Positions 29,642 to 40,526 of a stretch of 64,000 nt of DNA are shown one piece after another. The position numbers and the translations under genes were made by a program. Origin of the DNA: Pythium myriotylum (Eukaryota; Oomycota; Peronosporomycetes; Pythiales; Pythiaceae); contig JALJCQ010000004.1 of the NCBI GenBank assembly GCA_023091665.1, positions 2,418,001-2,482,000 on the forward strand, written 5' to 3'. The stretch's first letter is position 1, and every line of letters begins with the position of its first letter. The notes below the pieces were generated by a model that saw nothing but the letters and a program-made list of their open reading frames with translations, was not told the DNA's origin and made no database searches.

Positions 29642-31372
29642 ATGCTTCGCCGCGCCCACACGACCGCCAGCGCCGTCGCGCGAGGCTCGCTCGCCGCGCG
29701 TCGCCCCCTCGCGCGCGCCCTGAGCGTCAACGCCTCGCAGCAATCGCAGGCGCCCGCGACCGTCGCCATGGCCGCGTCTTCCTCAACGGCCGCTCACGGC
29801 CGCGACACCGCGTCGAGCAACAGCGCGTCGCCGCCCAACGAGTCCTCGCTGTCGTTCCGAGAGACCAAGCAGATCTTCAAGCACAAGACCACCGCCGAGC
29901 TCGTGCGTGCGTACGCCGTGTTCCGCGTCAGCCAGCTCCAGTGGATCGTCAAGCACAGCGAGCACCTGCTCAAGGCCGCGTACGTCTTCCCGGGTCCCAA
30001 GGTCACGAATGCACTGCTGCGTGCGTCGTTCTTCGGCCACTTCTGCGCGGGAGAGGACGCCAACGAGATCAAGCCCGTGCTGCGCAAGCTCGGGGAGGCT
30101 GGAATCGGTGGCATCCTCGATTACGCTGCCGAGGCTGACGTCGAGCACCCGAGAGACCTCAGTGGCGTCTCGCAAAATCTCGTTTCGGCGCGTACGTACG
30201 ACTACGAGGACGAGTCCACATGCGACGCCAACGCGGCGATTGCTCGTCAGGCCATCATCGATGCTGGCTCCACGAAGGCGCCAGGAGAGCCAGCGTTTGC
30301 TGCGATCAAGTGCACGGCGCTTGGCAAGCCTGAGCTGCTGATGCGCATGTCCTCGATCATTGTGCAGGCGCATTTGCTGTTCAACAAGCTTGATGGTCCA
30401 AATCTCTCACGTGCCAAGAGCCAGTACCTTCAGAAGCTCGTCGATTACCCGGCCCTCAGTGCAGGCCTCCGCAACGCCGGCCTGCAGATGGAAGATGTGG
30501 ATATCGAGAAGCTCTTTGATGCGCTAGATGTGGGCAAGGATGGCAAGATCGACTATGTCGACTGGGTGAGCTACTTGGATCCGTTTGACCTTACCATGGG
30601 CCCGCTCACCCAGTTCATCGACGAGGAACCACTTGACGAGCGCGAGAAGACGCAGCTGCGCAACATGATTCACCGCCTCGAGTCGCTGGCGAGTGAGGCC
30701 GCTGCCCAAGGCGTGAAGCTCATGGTAGACGCAGAACAGACGTACATGCAACCTGGAATCGATCACCTCGTGCTCAACTTGCAGCGAAAGTACAATCGTG
30801 ACAAGAAGGACGTGATCTACAACACGTTTCAGTGCTATCTCAAGATCTCTAGCGACCGCGTAGACATTGACCTCGAGCGCGCTCGTCGTGAGAACTTTCA
30901 ATTCGCATGCAAGCTCGTCCGAGGAGCCTACATGGTCCAAGAGCGTAAGCGAGCTCGTGACCGTGGTTACACGGACCCGATTCACGACTCGATTGAGGCC
31001 ACGCATCGTAACTACAACGCTCAGGTCGAGAAGCTTCTCCGCAACAACTCGATCGCAAGCTTCATGGTTGCATCTCATAATGAGGATTCGGTCAAGAACA
31101 CCGTGCGGATCATGGATGACCTCGGCATTGATCGTCGTCACGGAGGCGTGTACTTTGGCCAGTTGCTTGGTATGTGCGACCACGTGTCGTACACACTGGG
31201 AGCGAATGCGTACCGCGTTTTCAAGTATGTGCCGTACGGCCCGATCAGCGAAGTACTCCCTTATCTCGTTCGGCGAGCCCAGGAGAACTCTGGCTTGATG
31301 AGCAATGCGACGAAGGAAATGTCGTTGATCAAGCAGGAAGTTGTGCGCCGATTGGTTGGAGCCAAGGCATAG
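29642..31372 (+). CDS. PRODH: mitochondrial proline dehydrogenase with EF-hand-like loop
   Basis: A single exon of 576 residues. A flavoenzyme that oxidises proline to pyrroline-5-carboxylate. The first 40 residues (MLRRAHTTASAVARGSLAARR) are a presequence. The barrel carries LMVDAEQTYMQP, CKLVRGAYM, MVASHNEDSV, FGQLLGMCDHVSY and YVPYGPISEVLPYLVRRAQEN. Between the first helices and the barrel (about residues 290-310) lies FDALDVGKDGKIDYVDW, which fits an EF-hand calcium loop (D-x-G-x-D-G-x-I-D-x-x-D). The calcium function is an inference. The gene is tail-to-tail with the MULE-derived gene. Confidence 0.92.
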   Translation: MLRRAHTTASAVARGSLAARRPLARALSVNASQQSQAPATVAMAASSSTAAHGRDTASSNSASPPNESSLSFRETKQIFKHKTTAELVRAYAVFRVSQLQWIVKHSEHLLKAAYVFPGPKVTNALLRASFFGHFCAGEDANEIKPVLRKLGEAGIGGILDYAAEADVEHPRDLSGVSQNLVSARTYDYEDESTCDANAAIARQAIIDAGSTKAPGEPAFAAIKCTALGKPELLMRMSSIIVQAHLLFNKLDGPNLSRAKSQYLQKLVDYPALSAGLRNAGLQMEDVDIEKLFDALDVGKDGKIDYVDWVSYLDPFDLTMGPLTQFIDEEPLDEREKTQLRNMIHRLESLASEAAAQGVKLMVDAEQTYMQPGIDHLVLNLQRKYNRDKKDVIYNTFQCYLKISSDRVDIDLERARRENFQFACKLVRGAYMVQERKRARDRGYTDPIHDSIEATHRNYNAQVEKLLRNNSIASFMVASHNEDSVKNTVRIMDDLGIDRRHGGVYFGQLLGMCDHVSYTLGANAYRVFKYVPYGPISEVLPYLVRRAQENSGLMSNATKEMSLIKQEVVRRLVGAKA

Positions 31373-31455
31373 AAGGGCTGATTTTGAAACCGCGGATGCT
31401 GGTACAAAGATAACAATATATGAATCCTTGCTACTCAACTATTTGAGTTTGGTGT

Positions 31456-33523
31456 TCACACGATCGTGGTCTCGGTGACAGAGTCCCCACCACCCTTCGC
31501 CGCGAGCCTGCGCCGCTTTGAGCTTGGAGATCCGTCATCCAGTTCACCGGAGATCACGCCGCCGTCTCCTCCTTGAACCATTTCGCCAGCAAAAACGGCC
31601 TCACCGTCTGTGAAGACAACGCAGTTAGACTGAGCTGTTCAAAAGCACCGAGTGAGTTCGAAACTTACATTGCAAAAATGCCTGGTCCTCGCCATCGACA
31701 CCACTGATTCCACCAAGAAGACTGCCCGCATTGCCTGGTGTGAGACGCTTACACGTGCGCTTGTTGTGGCCCTTCACGCCACAGATACTACAAGCAAGCT
31801 TGTCGTGTTTGACGTCACTGAACTGTTGAATTTGTTGAACCTTGCGAGGACGCCCTCGCGCCTTTGGAAGAGGGTTTGGGATCGTGACACCATCCGCCTC
31901 GACAGTCTCCACATCGATCGGTGTGACCCGACCAACGTACAGCGATTTGAGCGATTTCATGAGGAATATCTGAGGAATCACATCCGCACGCACCATTCCG
32001 GCGAATGATACAGCCAGGAACACGTGGATGCAAGGAAATCGCGACGGCTCATACTCCCCACAGGTGCAAGTCTGCTTCGCAAAGTCAACTATACGCTGGC
32101 GGCCTGAATGTTGATCTATGACCTCGTAGCCGTGTTCGGAGATACGCACAATCTCGTAATCGTTCGCCTCGGCCTCGTACTGTGAAAGAAGTGCATGGAA
32201 CTCTTCGGGGTACTCGGATGACATTTTTCCGTACTTTTCAAACCGTTGAAAGAGAGTACTCGCGACTTTGGATACCCAGCCGACGAGAATCATGAGTGGT
32301 GTCTTCGTACAAAGAGTCTCCATCCACTGCAACGAGTTTTGTGGGACTGCAACAGAGATCGCGGTGGAAGATGGCACAAGCTGCGGCGGCGAGAAGAAAG
32401 TATCAACTGCTTCGGACTGTGCGCATTTCGGGAAGATTGCCGCAGCGGCAAGCTGTAGAACCGGCCCACGGTTGTAGACAAGCGTCGAGATCGAGTCTTC
32501 GAGATCCGGAATCGCCTCCCGCAGTTTCTCCAGGAAGAAGCGCCAGTTATCCTCGCTTTCGGTAAGTGCCACGCCAACTGCAATCGGCACGTTATCGCCC
32601 ATGGCGTCTTGGGCAGTGGCTGTCATGACTACGCCACCATGAGTCGACGTGACGAGGAAGACACTGAGCAAGAGTTGCGAGCGGCACAGCCGGAGCGCCG
32701 ATTGCAACGGCTTCGGGCACAGGAACGCGCGGGAGAAGACGTTGCCCGAGTCGGGAACATGCTCAAACGCGGCGATCGAGCCCTGGTTGCTCTTGACGAA
32801 CGCGTCCAAGTACCCCGCAATCTTGGCGAATGAGGTTGTCTCCTCTTGCTTCTTCTCTTGTTTGAAAGCCGTGAGCGCACGCCAGGCCGTCATATAGGAC
32901 GTAGAGACGCCAAACTTCTCCTTCATGATATTGGCCATGTCTCGCGGCTTGACCGAGTCGGCAAGCTTGAGCATGAACGGCTTCGCAGTCTCCATGAGTG
33001 CCGCGGCAGAGACGAAGTTGCCGCTCTGCTGGACCGCCGGGCACGAGAGCGCGTGCGCCACGACCGCGCGCGTTACGTACACGCGCCCGTTGGTGTGGCG
33101 ATTGGCCGCGACGACAAACTCGCAAGTCGTCGGCACTTCCTTCCGGTTCTTCCATGTCGGACAGCGCGCCTCCAGCCGCTGGGGGCTGCTGTGGTGCATG
33201 TAGTAGGGCAGGTTCATCTGCACGCTGAGCACCTTGAGCTCGCGTCGCAGCTCGCCCATGTCGTTGTAGTTCTCTCGGAAGGGCGGGAACCGAGGGGGCA
33301 TGTTGCCGCCCCCGGCCGCGACATTCACGCGCGGGCGGTTCACGTAGAGCGCCGGGTTGGCGGCGTCGGCGAGTCCGAGGTACTGCGACTGCGGCGCCGC
33401 GCCGGGCTCGACGCCCTCGCCGAGGCCCACGACGGGCGGCGCCTCCTCCGCGGCGTCGCCATGCTCCGCAATATCCTCGCGATCTTTTCCTCCGGCTCCA
33501 ATTGTCGCGCGCGATCGCCCCAT
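31456..33523 (-). CDS. domesticated MULE transposase with SWIM finger
   Basis: Exon 1 is 33523-31669 and exon 2 is 31629-31456. The 39-bp intron has GTAAGT...GCTCAG borders. The second exon adds a tail ending in SSKRRRLAAKGG (a probable nuclear signal) and TTIV. The N-terminal half has a FAR1/MULE-type DNA-binding region with C and H residues (CPTWKNRKEVPTTCEF...HALSC). The central part follows the MULE fold (HGGVVMTATAQDAMGDNVPIAVG, ESEDNWRFFLEKLREAIPD), but the usual catalytic Asp sites are lost: FLVTSTHGG where family members have a D-containing motif, and LVYNRGPVLQLAA instead of SDR.KGL. A SWIM zinc finger (CTCGEYEPSRFPCIH) and a CCHC knuckle (CSICGVKGHNKRTC) are intact. Loss of the active site with preserved binding domains suggests a host gene, perhaps a transcription factor. 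Confidence 0.75.
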
Positions 33524-33759
33524 TTTCGCAAGGTTTCTTCCTCGGGCTGTTCAAAATGGGAAATATTTCACCTCTCTTGCGACCACCAGAGCGAAATAAA
33601 ATCCCGAGAGAAACTTTCTCGCGTAATTTTCCGGAACTCCTCACGTACCGTCTTCGCTCGACAAAGTGCGGTCGCTGCCCATTCCAGTTCGTCTCCCTCG
33701 CTTCCTCGAGCATCACGAGCAGCTCCCAACGACCTCAGAGATCCTGCCGGCCCCCCCCC
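33524..33759. promoter_or_regulatory. shared divergent promoter region
   Basis: 236 bp separate the start of the minus-strand MULE-derived gene from the start of EDC4 on the plus strand. Both must have their promoters here. I see no certain core element. Confidence 0.4.
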
Positions 33760-36700
33760 ATGAGCGCGCGACGCGACAACGAGAGCCCGTCGGGCCGCGC
33801 CGCAGGGCTGCCTGCGCCTCCTGCGCCTCCTGCGCCGCCGCCGCCGCCAGTCAGCATGGTGGGCATGCCGCCGGTCGTGCTGCCGCCGTCCGCGCCGCTC
33901 TCGGCGCCTGCCGCTCGCTACTCGCCGACCGACCACGCGTCTCCGGAAGTGACGCAGCCCCCGAACCCATTGCAGCAGCTCATGTACCAGCACCAGCACG
34001 AGGCGCAGAACTTCCTGCGCAACTTTCTCAACAGCAGCCAGAGCAACAGCCTCAACGGCGCGCAACGCGCACCTCCGGGACCTCCACCTGCTCCGCCGGC
34101 ACCGATCCACTTGATGAATCCCATCCAGCCAGGATCTTTCCAGCCACGGTCGATGCCACCGCTGCCGCTCCCACAGACAATGCACATTTCGGTCCCGCCG
34201 TCGCCGACAGCCCCTGCGATCCCGACGATTACGACGTCGTTGCCTCGCTCGGGGAGCTACGGCTCGTCGGTGGCAAGCACACCGCGCCAGGGGCCGCCAC
34301 CAGGACAGCGTATTGCAGGAGACTACGTGGAGTACCGTGTTGGCGATGGTCAGGTAAACAGTGGTCAGCTTGAAGTGAATCCTGTCACGATCTATACATC
34401 GGTGCGCCATTCACCGTGGGGCAGCATGCTTGCAGTCAACGACCTATTCATCACGTACCCAATCCGCGGTGGCCTAATTCGCCTTCTGAGCCAAGGAACC
34501 GGCGATCGATTGCTGCTTCGAGATCATCACGAAACGATGATCGACGATATCTCCTGTTTTGGTCCTCATTCGGACCTCCTCCTCTCCGTTGGCTCGCAAG
34601 GCAAGGTCGTCATTCAGCGAATTCTGTTTGATCCGATGAGTTACGAAGTAATCAAAAGTCTCCAACTTCCATCCCGAGCGCAGCGCGTGATTTGGCACCC
34701 GTTGAACTCGTCCAAGATTGCTGTTGCCATTCAGGAAACGGTGTACATCGTGGACTTGAACGAAGTTGCTGCGGATTCAAGTGAGCCACTCGATTTGCGT
34801 CCGATTAGTGTTCGATGCACCCAAACATCAAGTCAGATCAACGACGTCGTTTTCTCGCCGTGCGGACGCTATCTTATCACGGGTGGTATGGATGGGTTCG
34901 TGCACATTTACCGCGTTGACGGATCTACTAATGGTAGCTCTGCGGAGTTGCTACATCGTTTTGAGCCGTTTGACGGCGGTGAAGTGTGGCTGGTTCGTTT
35001 CTTCGGTAGCCAGGATGACGCGACTCCGGGGTTGCTGATTGGTGGTGAATCCAACAGCAAGATCTCGCTATGGGATGCTCCGTTGAGCGAAGGTGTCCAG
35101 CCGACTTGCATTCAGACTGTGAAGATCACGGGTGATGGAAGTGACGCGGCACAACCAGCCCCGCGGTACGATGTGGTTTTTGATTCCAGTGCTCAGTTCC
35201 TCTTCGTCACAGACCGGATCCAGCCTCTCTTATTTGTCCTCCATCTCTCTCCGCGTTCCAATGGAAACAGCTTCCGTCGTTTCGATAACATCACCGAGTT
35301 CAATGTAACGTACCCAGTGTTATCTGGCTCAATCATTAATCGGGGATCAGCCAGAGAAGCAACTGCTGAGTCGGGTTCCTCCATGCAGTTCTATACCGTC
35401 CAGACTCAAGCAATCCAGCGGTACAGCGTTGAAGCAGATCGTTGCTTCCAGCCTCGCGAAGACGGTGCTAGTGAGCAAGCCAACCTTGATGGTCGTGGCG
35501 GTCATGCCAGTCAATCAGTTGGTGCTATGACCACAGAAGGGGAGACCGAGTCGGTATCCTTTCAGGCCCCCGCAGAATCTCCACGTGCAATGGCAGCGTC
35601 TCCTGAAACTGAGCTTGATGTTCAGACTCCGCAACAGAATGGCGATGAGGAGGCTGAGTTCACAAGCACTCAGCCCGCTTCTCATCTGTCTCCTCCAGCA
35701 TCGCCACGTCGTACAGGATTTGGTGCTACCGCTCCTCATTTCATCACAACTCATGATGATGCCTCGTCGCTGGCTGGCGAAGATGCTGCTGGAAGCGTCC
35801 GTTCATACGCTCGATCGTCTCCTTCTTCGTCGGTCCGAGCATTCCGTGACGACAACTCCCAGCTCGGGGAAATGTCTCTCGACGAAAGTGTCGCCGGATC
35901 TGATCAGATTCTCGCGTTCCTGCGCCGAATGGAGGTGAACCAAGCTCAGCGTGAGGAGCGATCTCGAGAGAATATTCAGAAGATGATAATTGCTTTGGGA
36001 GGCCAAATTACGGCGCAGGCAACTGCACAAGTCGAAAAGACAATCCAGAAGCAAATCCAGACCATTCTTGTCCCTGCCATGGGTCGAATTGTTATTCACA
36101 CCATGGAGAATAATTTCATGAAGCCAGTGCAGGCAGGTTTTGAGCGTGCAATTGCAGAGAGACTCATCCCTGAGATGGAAGCGAAGATCAACGCGTCACT
36201 AGAATCGACTCTTCCGGACCAGGTCGAGAATGGAGTCTCGGATATGGTGGACCGTGTTGTTGAAGAAGTTCGGCAGCCAGTGCGAGAGTCATTCAAGGAA
36301 TGCTTCCGCGACATAATTATTCCCTCGTTCCAGGCAGCGACCCAAAAAATGTTCGAGCAGATTCATGACCATGTCCTTAAGGGGGCCGCCGCGACAGCCG
36401 TTGCCAGCCGTGATAGCGCCGAGATCAACGGCAAGCTCAACCAGCTCGTCAACCTTGTGGACGATCTATCGCGAAAAGTTGACCAGCTCCAGTCTTCTGG
36501 GGTTGCAGGTAACGGACATATCAGCGCTGAGGACCTCAGCCCTGAGGAGCGTCAACTTGCAGCGCACAAGACTCATGTGTCGACATTGCTTCGTGAACAA
36601 GACTTCGAGGAAGCTTTCAAATACGTAAGAGCCTGCTGTGCTGTTTTGACTCATGGAACGGTAGTTTCTCATTGTTTGTACTCGTACCACAGGCTCTCGG

Positions 36701-37031
36701 CGCACAGAATGTGGCTCTCGTGGCCTACACGTGCGAGCAGTGTGACCCTCGCGACGTGTTGAGTACGCGACCTCCGCAGCTCTCTCAGATGATCATCCTT
36801 TGTCTTGTGCAACAACTCGGTGCCGACCTCTCAAACGAGCTGGCAGTCAAGATCGCATGGCTGCGGGAGGCATTGCTCGTGATGAACCCTCGAGACGTGT
36901 CGATCGCAGGTTTCGTTGGGAGCGTGCTTCAGGAGCTGCAGTCGAGCCTCGACCTCGTGCCCAACAAGGACCGAGACTCGCAGTACACGCTGGTTCACCA
37001 CATTCTCAAGTCGCTGCTCAGCTCTGTCTGA
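33760..37031 (+). CDS. EDC4: enhancer of mRNA decapping 4 (EDC4/Ge-1/Varicose)
   Basis: Exon 1 is 33760-36624 and exon 2 is 36693-37031, with a phase-0 GTAAGA...CCACAG intron, giving about 1067 residues. A scaffold of the mRNA decapping complex in P-bodies. The N terminus is Pro-rich (LPAPPAPPAPPPPP) with a helix QQLMYQHQHEAQNFLRNFL. The WD40 propeller spans about residues 210-560 (IDDISCFGPHSDLLLSVGS, INDVVFSPCGRYLITGGMDG, GEVWLVRFF). A Ser-rich linker is followed by a long amphipathic coil (residues about 720-920) and the conserved Ge-1 C-terminal helical domain (EEAFKYALGAQNVALVAY, LRLREALLVMNP-like WLREALLVMNPRD). Confidence 0.9.
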
Positions 37032-37285
37032 GCTCGGCGCCACGAGAACCCGCGAGCTTTTAGGGACGTAGAGTAGGTAGGAACACCCAGATCTGCCCAC
37101 AAGGTTTTGAGTCTGTACCCATGTCTCTCGTGTGGAATTATTTTCGTGTGGTTTAAACCGGCTCGCTCACAGGAATATTCGGCAAGGTTTTTCGCTCTTC
37201 CCCGAGGTTTTAGTCCATCAAGTGGTCAAGACCTGGTGGCGGCGGCTGCATGGATCTCTTCATTCCTGGATCCCCTCAGTAGATC

Positions 37286-39343
37286 ATGAGCGACGCCGCC
37301 GCTGCCCCCGTGGATCTGGACGCTCTGCGCGCCTCCGCGACGCGCCAGGGCGCGCTCGTGCGCGAGCTCAAGCAGAATGGCGCGCCCGCGGAGGACGTCA
37401 AGGCCGCCGTGGACCTGCTCAAGAAGCTCAAGGCCCAGCTCGAGGCCGAGATCGCCAAGCAAGGCCCCGAGACGGACGGCCTCTCCAAGGCCGACAAGAA
37501 GGCCATGGACGACCTGCTCATCCGCAAGATGTTCGTCGTGCCGTCGTTCGAGATCTACGGCGGCATTGCCGGCTTCTACGACTTTGGCCCGCCGGCTTGC
37601 GCCCTCAAGGCCAACTTGCTGACCGCGTGGCGCCGCCACTTCGTCTTCGAAGACAAACTGCTCGAAGTCGAGTGCACGAACCTGATGCCGGAGGTCGTGC
37701 TCAAGACATCGGGCCACGTGGACCGCTTCACGGACCTCATGGTCAAGTGCACCAAGTCGGGCGAGTGCTACCGCGCCGACAAGCTCTTGGAGGACCACAT
37801 CGAGAACTTCATCGACAAGAACCCTAATATGACTGCCCAGGAAGAGGAACAACACCGACTCCACGCGACCATGGCCGAGTCGTACTCCCCGGAGGAGATC
37901 CACAAGGTGTTCCAAGAGTACGGTATCAAGGCGCCTGGCTCCGGAGCCGACCTCAGCTTCCCCGTGCCCTTCAACCTCATGTTCCAGTGCCAGATCGGCC
38001 CTGAGGGCAACCTCATCGGCTACTTGCGCCCGGAGACCGCCCAGGGTATCTTCCTCAACTTCCGTCGCCTGCTCGAATACAACGCCGGCAAGGTGCCGTT
38101 TGGTTGCGCCCAGATCGGTAACGCGTTCCGTAATGAGATTTCGCCTCGCAACGGCCTCTTGCGCGTGCGTGAGTTCCAGCAGGCTGAGATCGAATACTTT
38201 GTCAACCCGAAGGACAAGACCCACCCGAAATTCGCCCTAGTTGCGAACCTCGAGCTGTCGCTCCTGACAAAGACAAATCAGCTCACGGACGGCAAGACAG
38301 TCAAGATGACCTGCGGTCATGCTGTCGCGAACGGTATCATCTCGAACGAGAGCTTGGCGTACTACCTCGCGCGTACGTACCTCTTCTGTGAGAAGATTGG
38401 AATCGACTTGAAGCGCCTGCGCTTCCGCCAGCACTTGGACACGGAGAAGTCTCACTACGCGACAGACTGCTGGGATCTCGAAATCAAGCTCAGCTCAGGC
38501 TGGGTCGAGTGCGCGGGTCATGCCGACCGATCCTGCTACGATCTGACGGTCCACTCGAAGAAGAGCAAGGTTGAAATGGTTGGCACGCACAAGTTTGCGA
38601 CCCCAGAGAAGCGCAAAATTGTCGAGCTTAAGCCGAACAAGGGCAAGATGGGCCGTGCGTTCAAGGCCGATCTCGCCACTATCAACGAACTGCTCGAGGC
38701 TCTTAAGGAAGACGTCGAGAAGGCTCTTGCTTTTGAGAACGAGCTTGCGACCAAGGGCGAGACGACGATCGGTCCCAACTGCGACGGCAAGCAGTTCACG
38801 CTGACACGCGACATGATCTCTGTCTCCGTTGTGGAGAAGATGGTGAGCGAGGAGAAGTTTATCCCCTCAGTCATTGAACCTTCGTTCGGTATCGGCCGAA
38901 TCCTCACCGCGATCTTCGAGCACAACTTTTCGACCCGTGAAGGCGACGACAAGCGTGGTGTCATGGCGTTCGCGCCGGTGATCGCGCCCATCAAGGTGTC
39001 GGTCCTGCCGCTCAGCAACAACGCGGCATTTGATCCGTTTGTTGGTGAGCTCGAGGCCATCTTTGCTGAGGAAGACCTCGAGTGCAAGGTGGATACATCG
39101 AGCGTGGCCATTGGCCGCAAGTACGCGCGTGCGGACGAGCTCGGTATCCCATTCAACGTCACGATCGACTTCGAAACGGTCGAGACCCGCACCGTCACGC
39201 TTCGGGAGCGCGACTCGACGGCCCAAGTGCGTCTGCCCATCAGCGAGCTCGGCGCTGAAGTCCGCAAGCTCGTCAAGGGCTCTGGGACGTGGGCGAGCAT
39301 CGCTTCTCGCTACCCAACGGTGGCTGCCGTGGCTGAAGAGTAG
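37286..39343 (+). CDS. GARS: glycyl-tRNA synthetase
   Basis: A single exon of 685 residues. A eukaryotic alpha2-type class II enzyme. An N-terminal WHEP-like helical hairpin (LRASATRQGALVRELKQNG) precedes the catalytic core: RRMFVVPSFEIYGG-like MFVVPSFEIYGG, GFYDFGPPACALK, FNLMFQCQIGP, YLRPETAQGIFLNF, QIGNAFRNEISPRNGLLRVREF and EPSFGIGRI. The anticodon-binding domain is at the end (FAPVIAPIKVSVLPL, YARADELGIPFNVTIDFE). No presequence is present at this start. A mitochondrial form would need an upstream start. Confidence 0.95.
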   Translation: MSDAAAAPVDLDALRASATRQGALVRELKQNGAPAEDVKAAVDLLKKLKAQLEAEIAKQGPETDGLSKADKKAMDDLLIRKMFVVPSFEIYGGIAGFYDFGPPACALKANLLTAWRRHFVFEDKLLEVECTNLMPEVVLKTSGHVDRFTDLMVKCTKSGECYRADKLLEDHIENFIDKNPNMTAQEEEQHRLHATMAESYSPEEIHKVFQEYGIKAPGSGADLSFPVPFNLMFQCQIGPEGNLIGYLRPETAQGIFLNFRRLLEYNAGKVPFGCAQIGNAFRNEISPRNGLLRVREFQQAEIEYFVNPKDKTHPKFALVANLELSLLTKTNQLTDGKTVKMTCGHAVANGIISNESLAYYLARTYLFCEKIGIDLKRLRFRQHLDTEKSHYATDCWDLEIKLSSGWVECAGHADRSCYDLTVHSKKSKVEMVGTHKFATPEKRKIVELKPNKGKMGRAFKADLATINELLEALKEDVEKALAFENELATKGETTIGPNCDGKQFTLTRDMISVSVVEKMVSEEKFIPSVIEPSFGIGRILTAIFEHNFSTREGDDKRGVMAFAPVIAPIKVSVLPLSNNAAFDPFVGELEAIFAEEDLECKVDTSSVAIGRKYARADELGIPFNVTIDFETVETRTVTLRERDSTAQVRLPISELGAEVRKLVKGSGTWASIASRYPTVAAVAEE

Positions 39344-39482
39344 GTAGGACGCAATTAAGAAGAGACGATTATGCACGTGCTGGACGTCACATCCACTGCT
39401 CATGGGGCCATTCTGAGTGTGCGTTTCGATTGGCTGAAAGGGTCTCCTTTGCAGCGCCTGCACCAAACCAAGCCACTCCAAG

Positions 39483-40330
39483 ATGGGCCGATCCCAGATC
39501 AAGTATCGCTCGGGCCGCGGCCGTGGCGCCGGTGGGCGCGGCGTAAGCGGCGACTCGGGTGAAGCGAGAGGCCGACGAAGCGGCGGACGCGCGCTCGCAT
39601 CCAACGCCTTCCGGTACGCGGAGCGAGAGGACGGGGAAGACGAGGAGGAGACGGGCAGCGACCCCGGCCCCGGAGTCGATATGCACCGCCAGTTCTTCGC
39701 TGGTGAACAGATCTACCGCGACATGGGCGACACGAAGGAGAGCTACTTTCGAACAAAGGCCGTGCAACAATGGGAAGCTGATGATGACGACGACGGGACT
39801 CCAGAGGCCTTAGTGGCCGTCGGTGTCATGGTGAGCCTCACTCGTAGAAGTAAACCTGCAATGTGTTCCATACAATTGACAGACCTCGCGTTTTGATTTG
39901 AAGGACTTTGCGTGGATTGAAGACCAATTATCCAAGGTCTCGCCGTCGATACGATATCAAATCGACCATATATATTGTGTGCGTGTTCTTCACCGTAGAT
40001 TTTAGCTTGAGCTGACAGAGATGCTGATCCCATGTCCAGACTGATCTCAAGAAACAACAGAAAATCGAAGAGGACCTCGACCCACAGGAAGCTGTGGATG
40101 TTCAGTCGCAGTCTGCTCATGGTGAATCCTTGTCGGCGTCTGAGGGTCCAGCCAGGTCCGCCCTAGACGATCTCCTAGTACTCAGTGCTGTTGCAGGTTC
40201 CACAACTACGAAACCCTCTCCATCACCACCTTTTAACTCAAGTATGGGTGTACCACTACCGGTTCAATCGGGGGGTAATGGGCCAGCTGAAGATTTAGAG
40301 GAATGGCTTGATGACGTTCTCGACATGTGA
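39483..40330 (+). CDS. acidic RGG-containing protein, possibly Aven-like
   Basis: Three exons: 39483-39830, 39883-39936 and 40040-40330, about 230 residues, all with GT-AG borders and phase 0. The N terminus is Gly/Arg-rich (SGRGRGAGGRGVSGD). It is followed by acidic stretches, a conserved-looking block (FFAGEQIYRDMGDTKESYF, RFDLKDFAWIEDQLSK) and the C-terminal LEEWLDDVLDM. The combination of an RG-rich start and a LEDWLD-like end resembles the apoptosis/translation regulator Aven, but the similarity is short. The exact family is uncertain. Confidence 0.6.
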
Positions 40331-40526
40331 AATAACAATCGCTTTGGTTGAGTTATGCTCTAGTCGTTTTGAATTTCGAGCAGATCACCCTATATGTTGG
40401 TTGGCATCATTAACCCTCTTGAAGTAGATTACGTCAACTCCCTTGCAACGGCCGAAGCGCTTTGCACCCTCCAACCTTCACGGGGCTCGCAATGTCAGTC
40501 AGCAATTGGTGCGCTGCACCAAACGG
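40331..40526. other. short intergenic stretch
   Basis: Between the Aven-like gene and a convergent minus-strand gene candidate. No feature is seen. Confidence 0.4.

Noticed and set aside
30524..31438. 304-codon minus-strand frame
   Set aside because: Antisense shadow of proline dehydrogenase.
32763..33716. 317-codon minus-strand and 305-codon plus-strand frames over the MULE gene
   Set aside because: Out-of-frame shadows of the MULE-derived gene and its promoter.
37226..38224. 332-codon minus-strand frame
   Set aside because: Antisense shadow of glycyl-tRNA synthetase; Leu/Val/Glu-rich without motifs.
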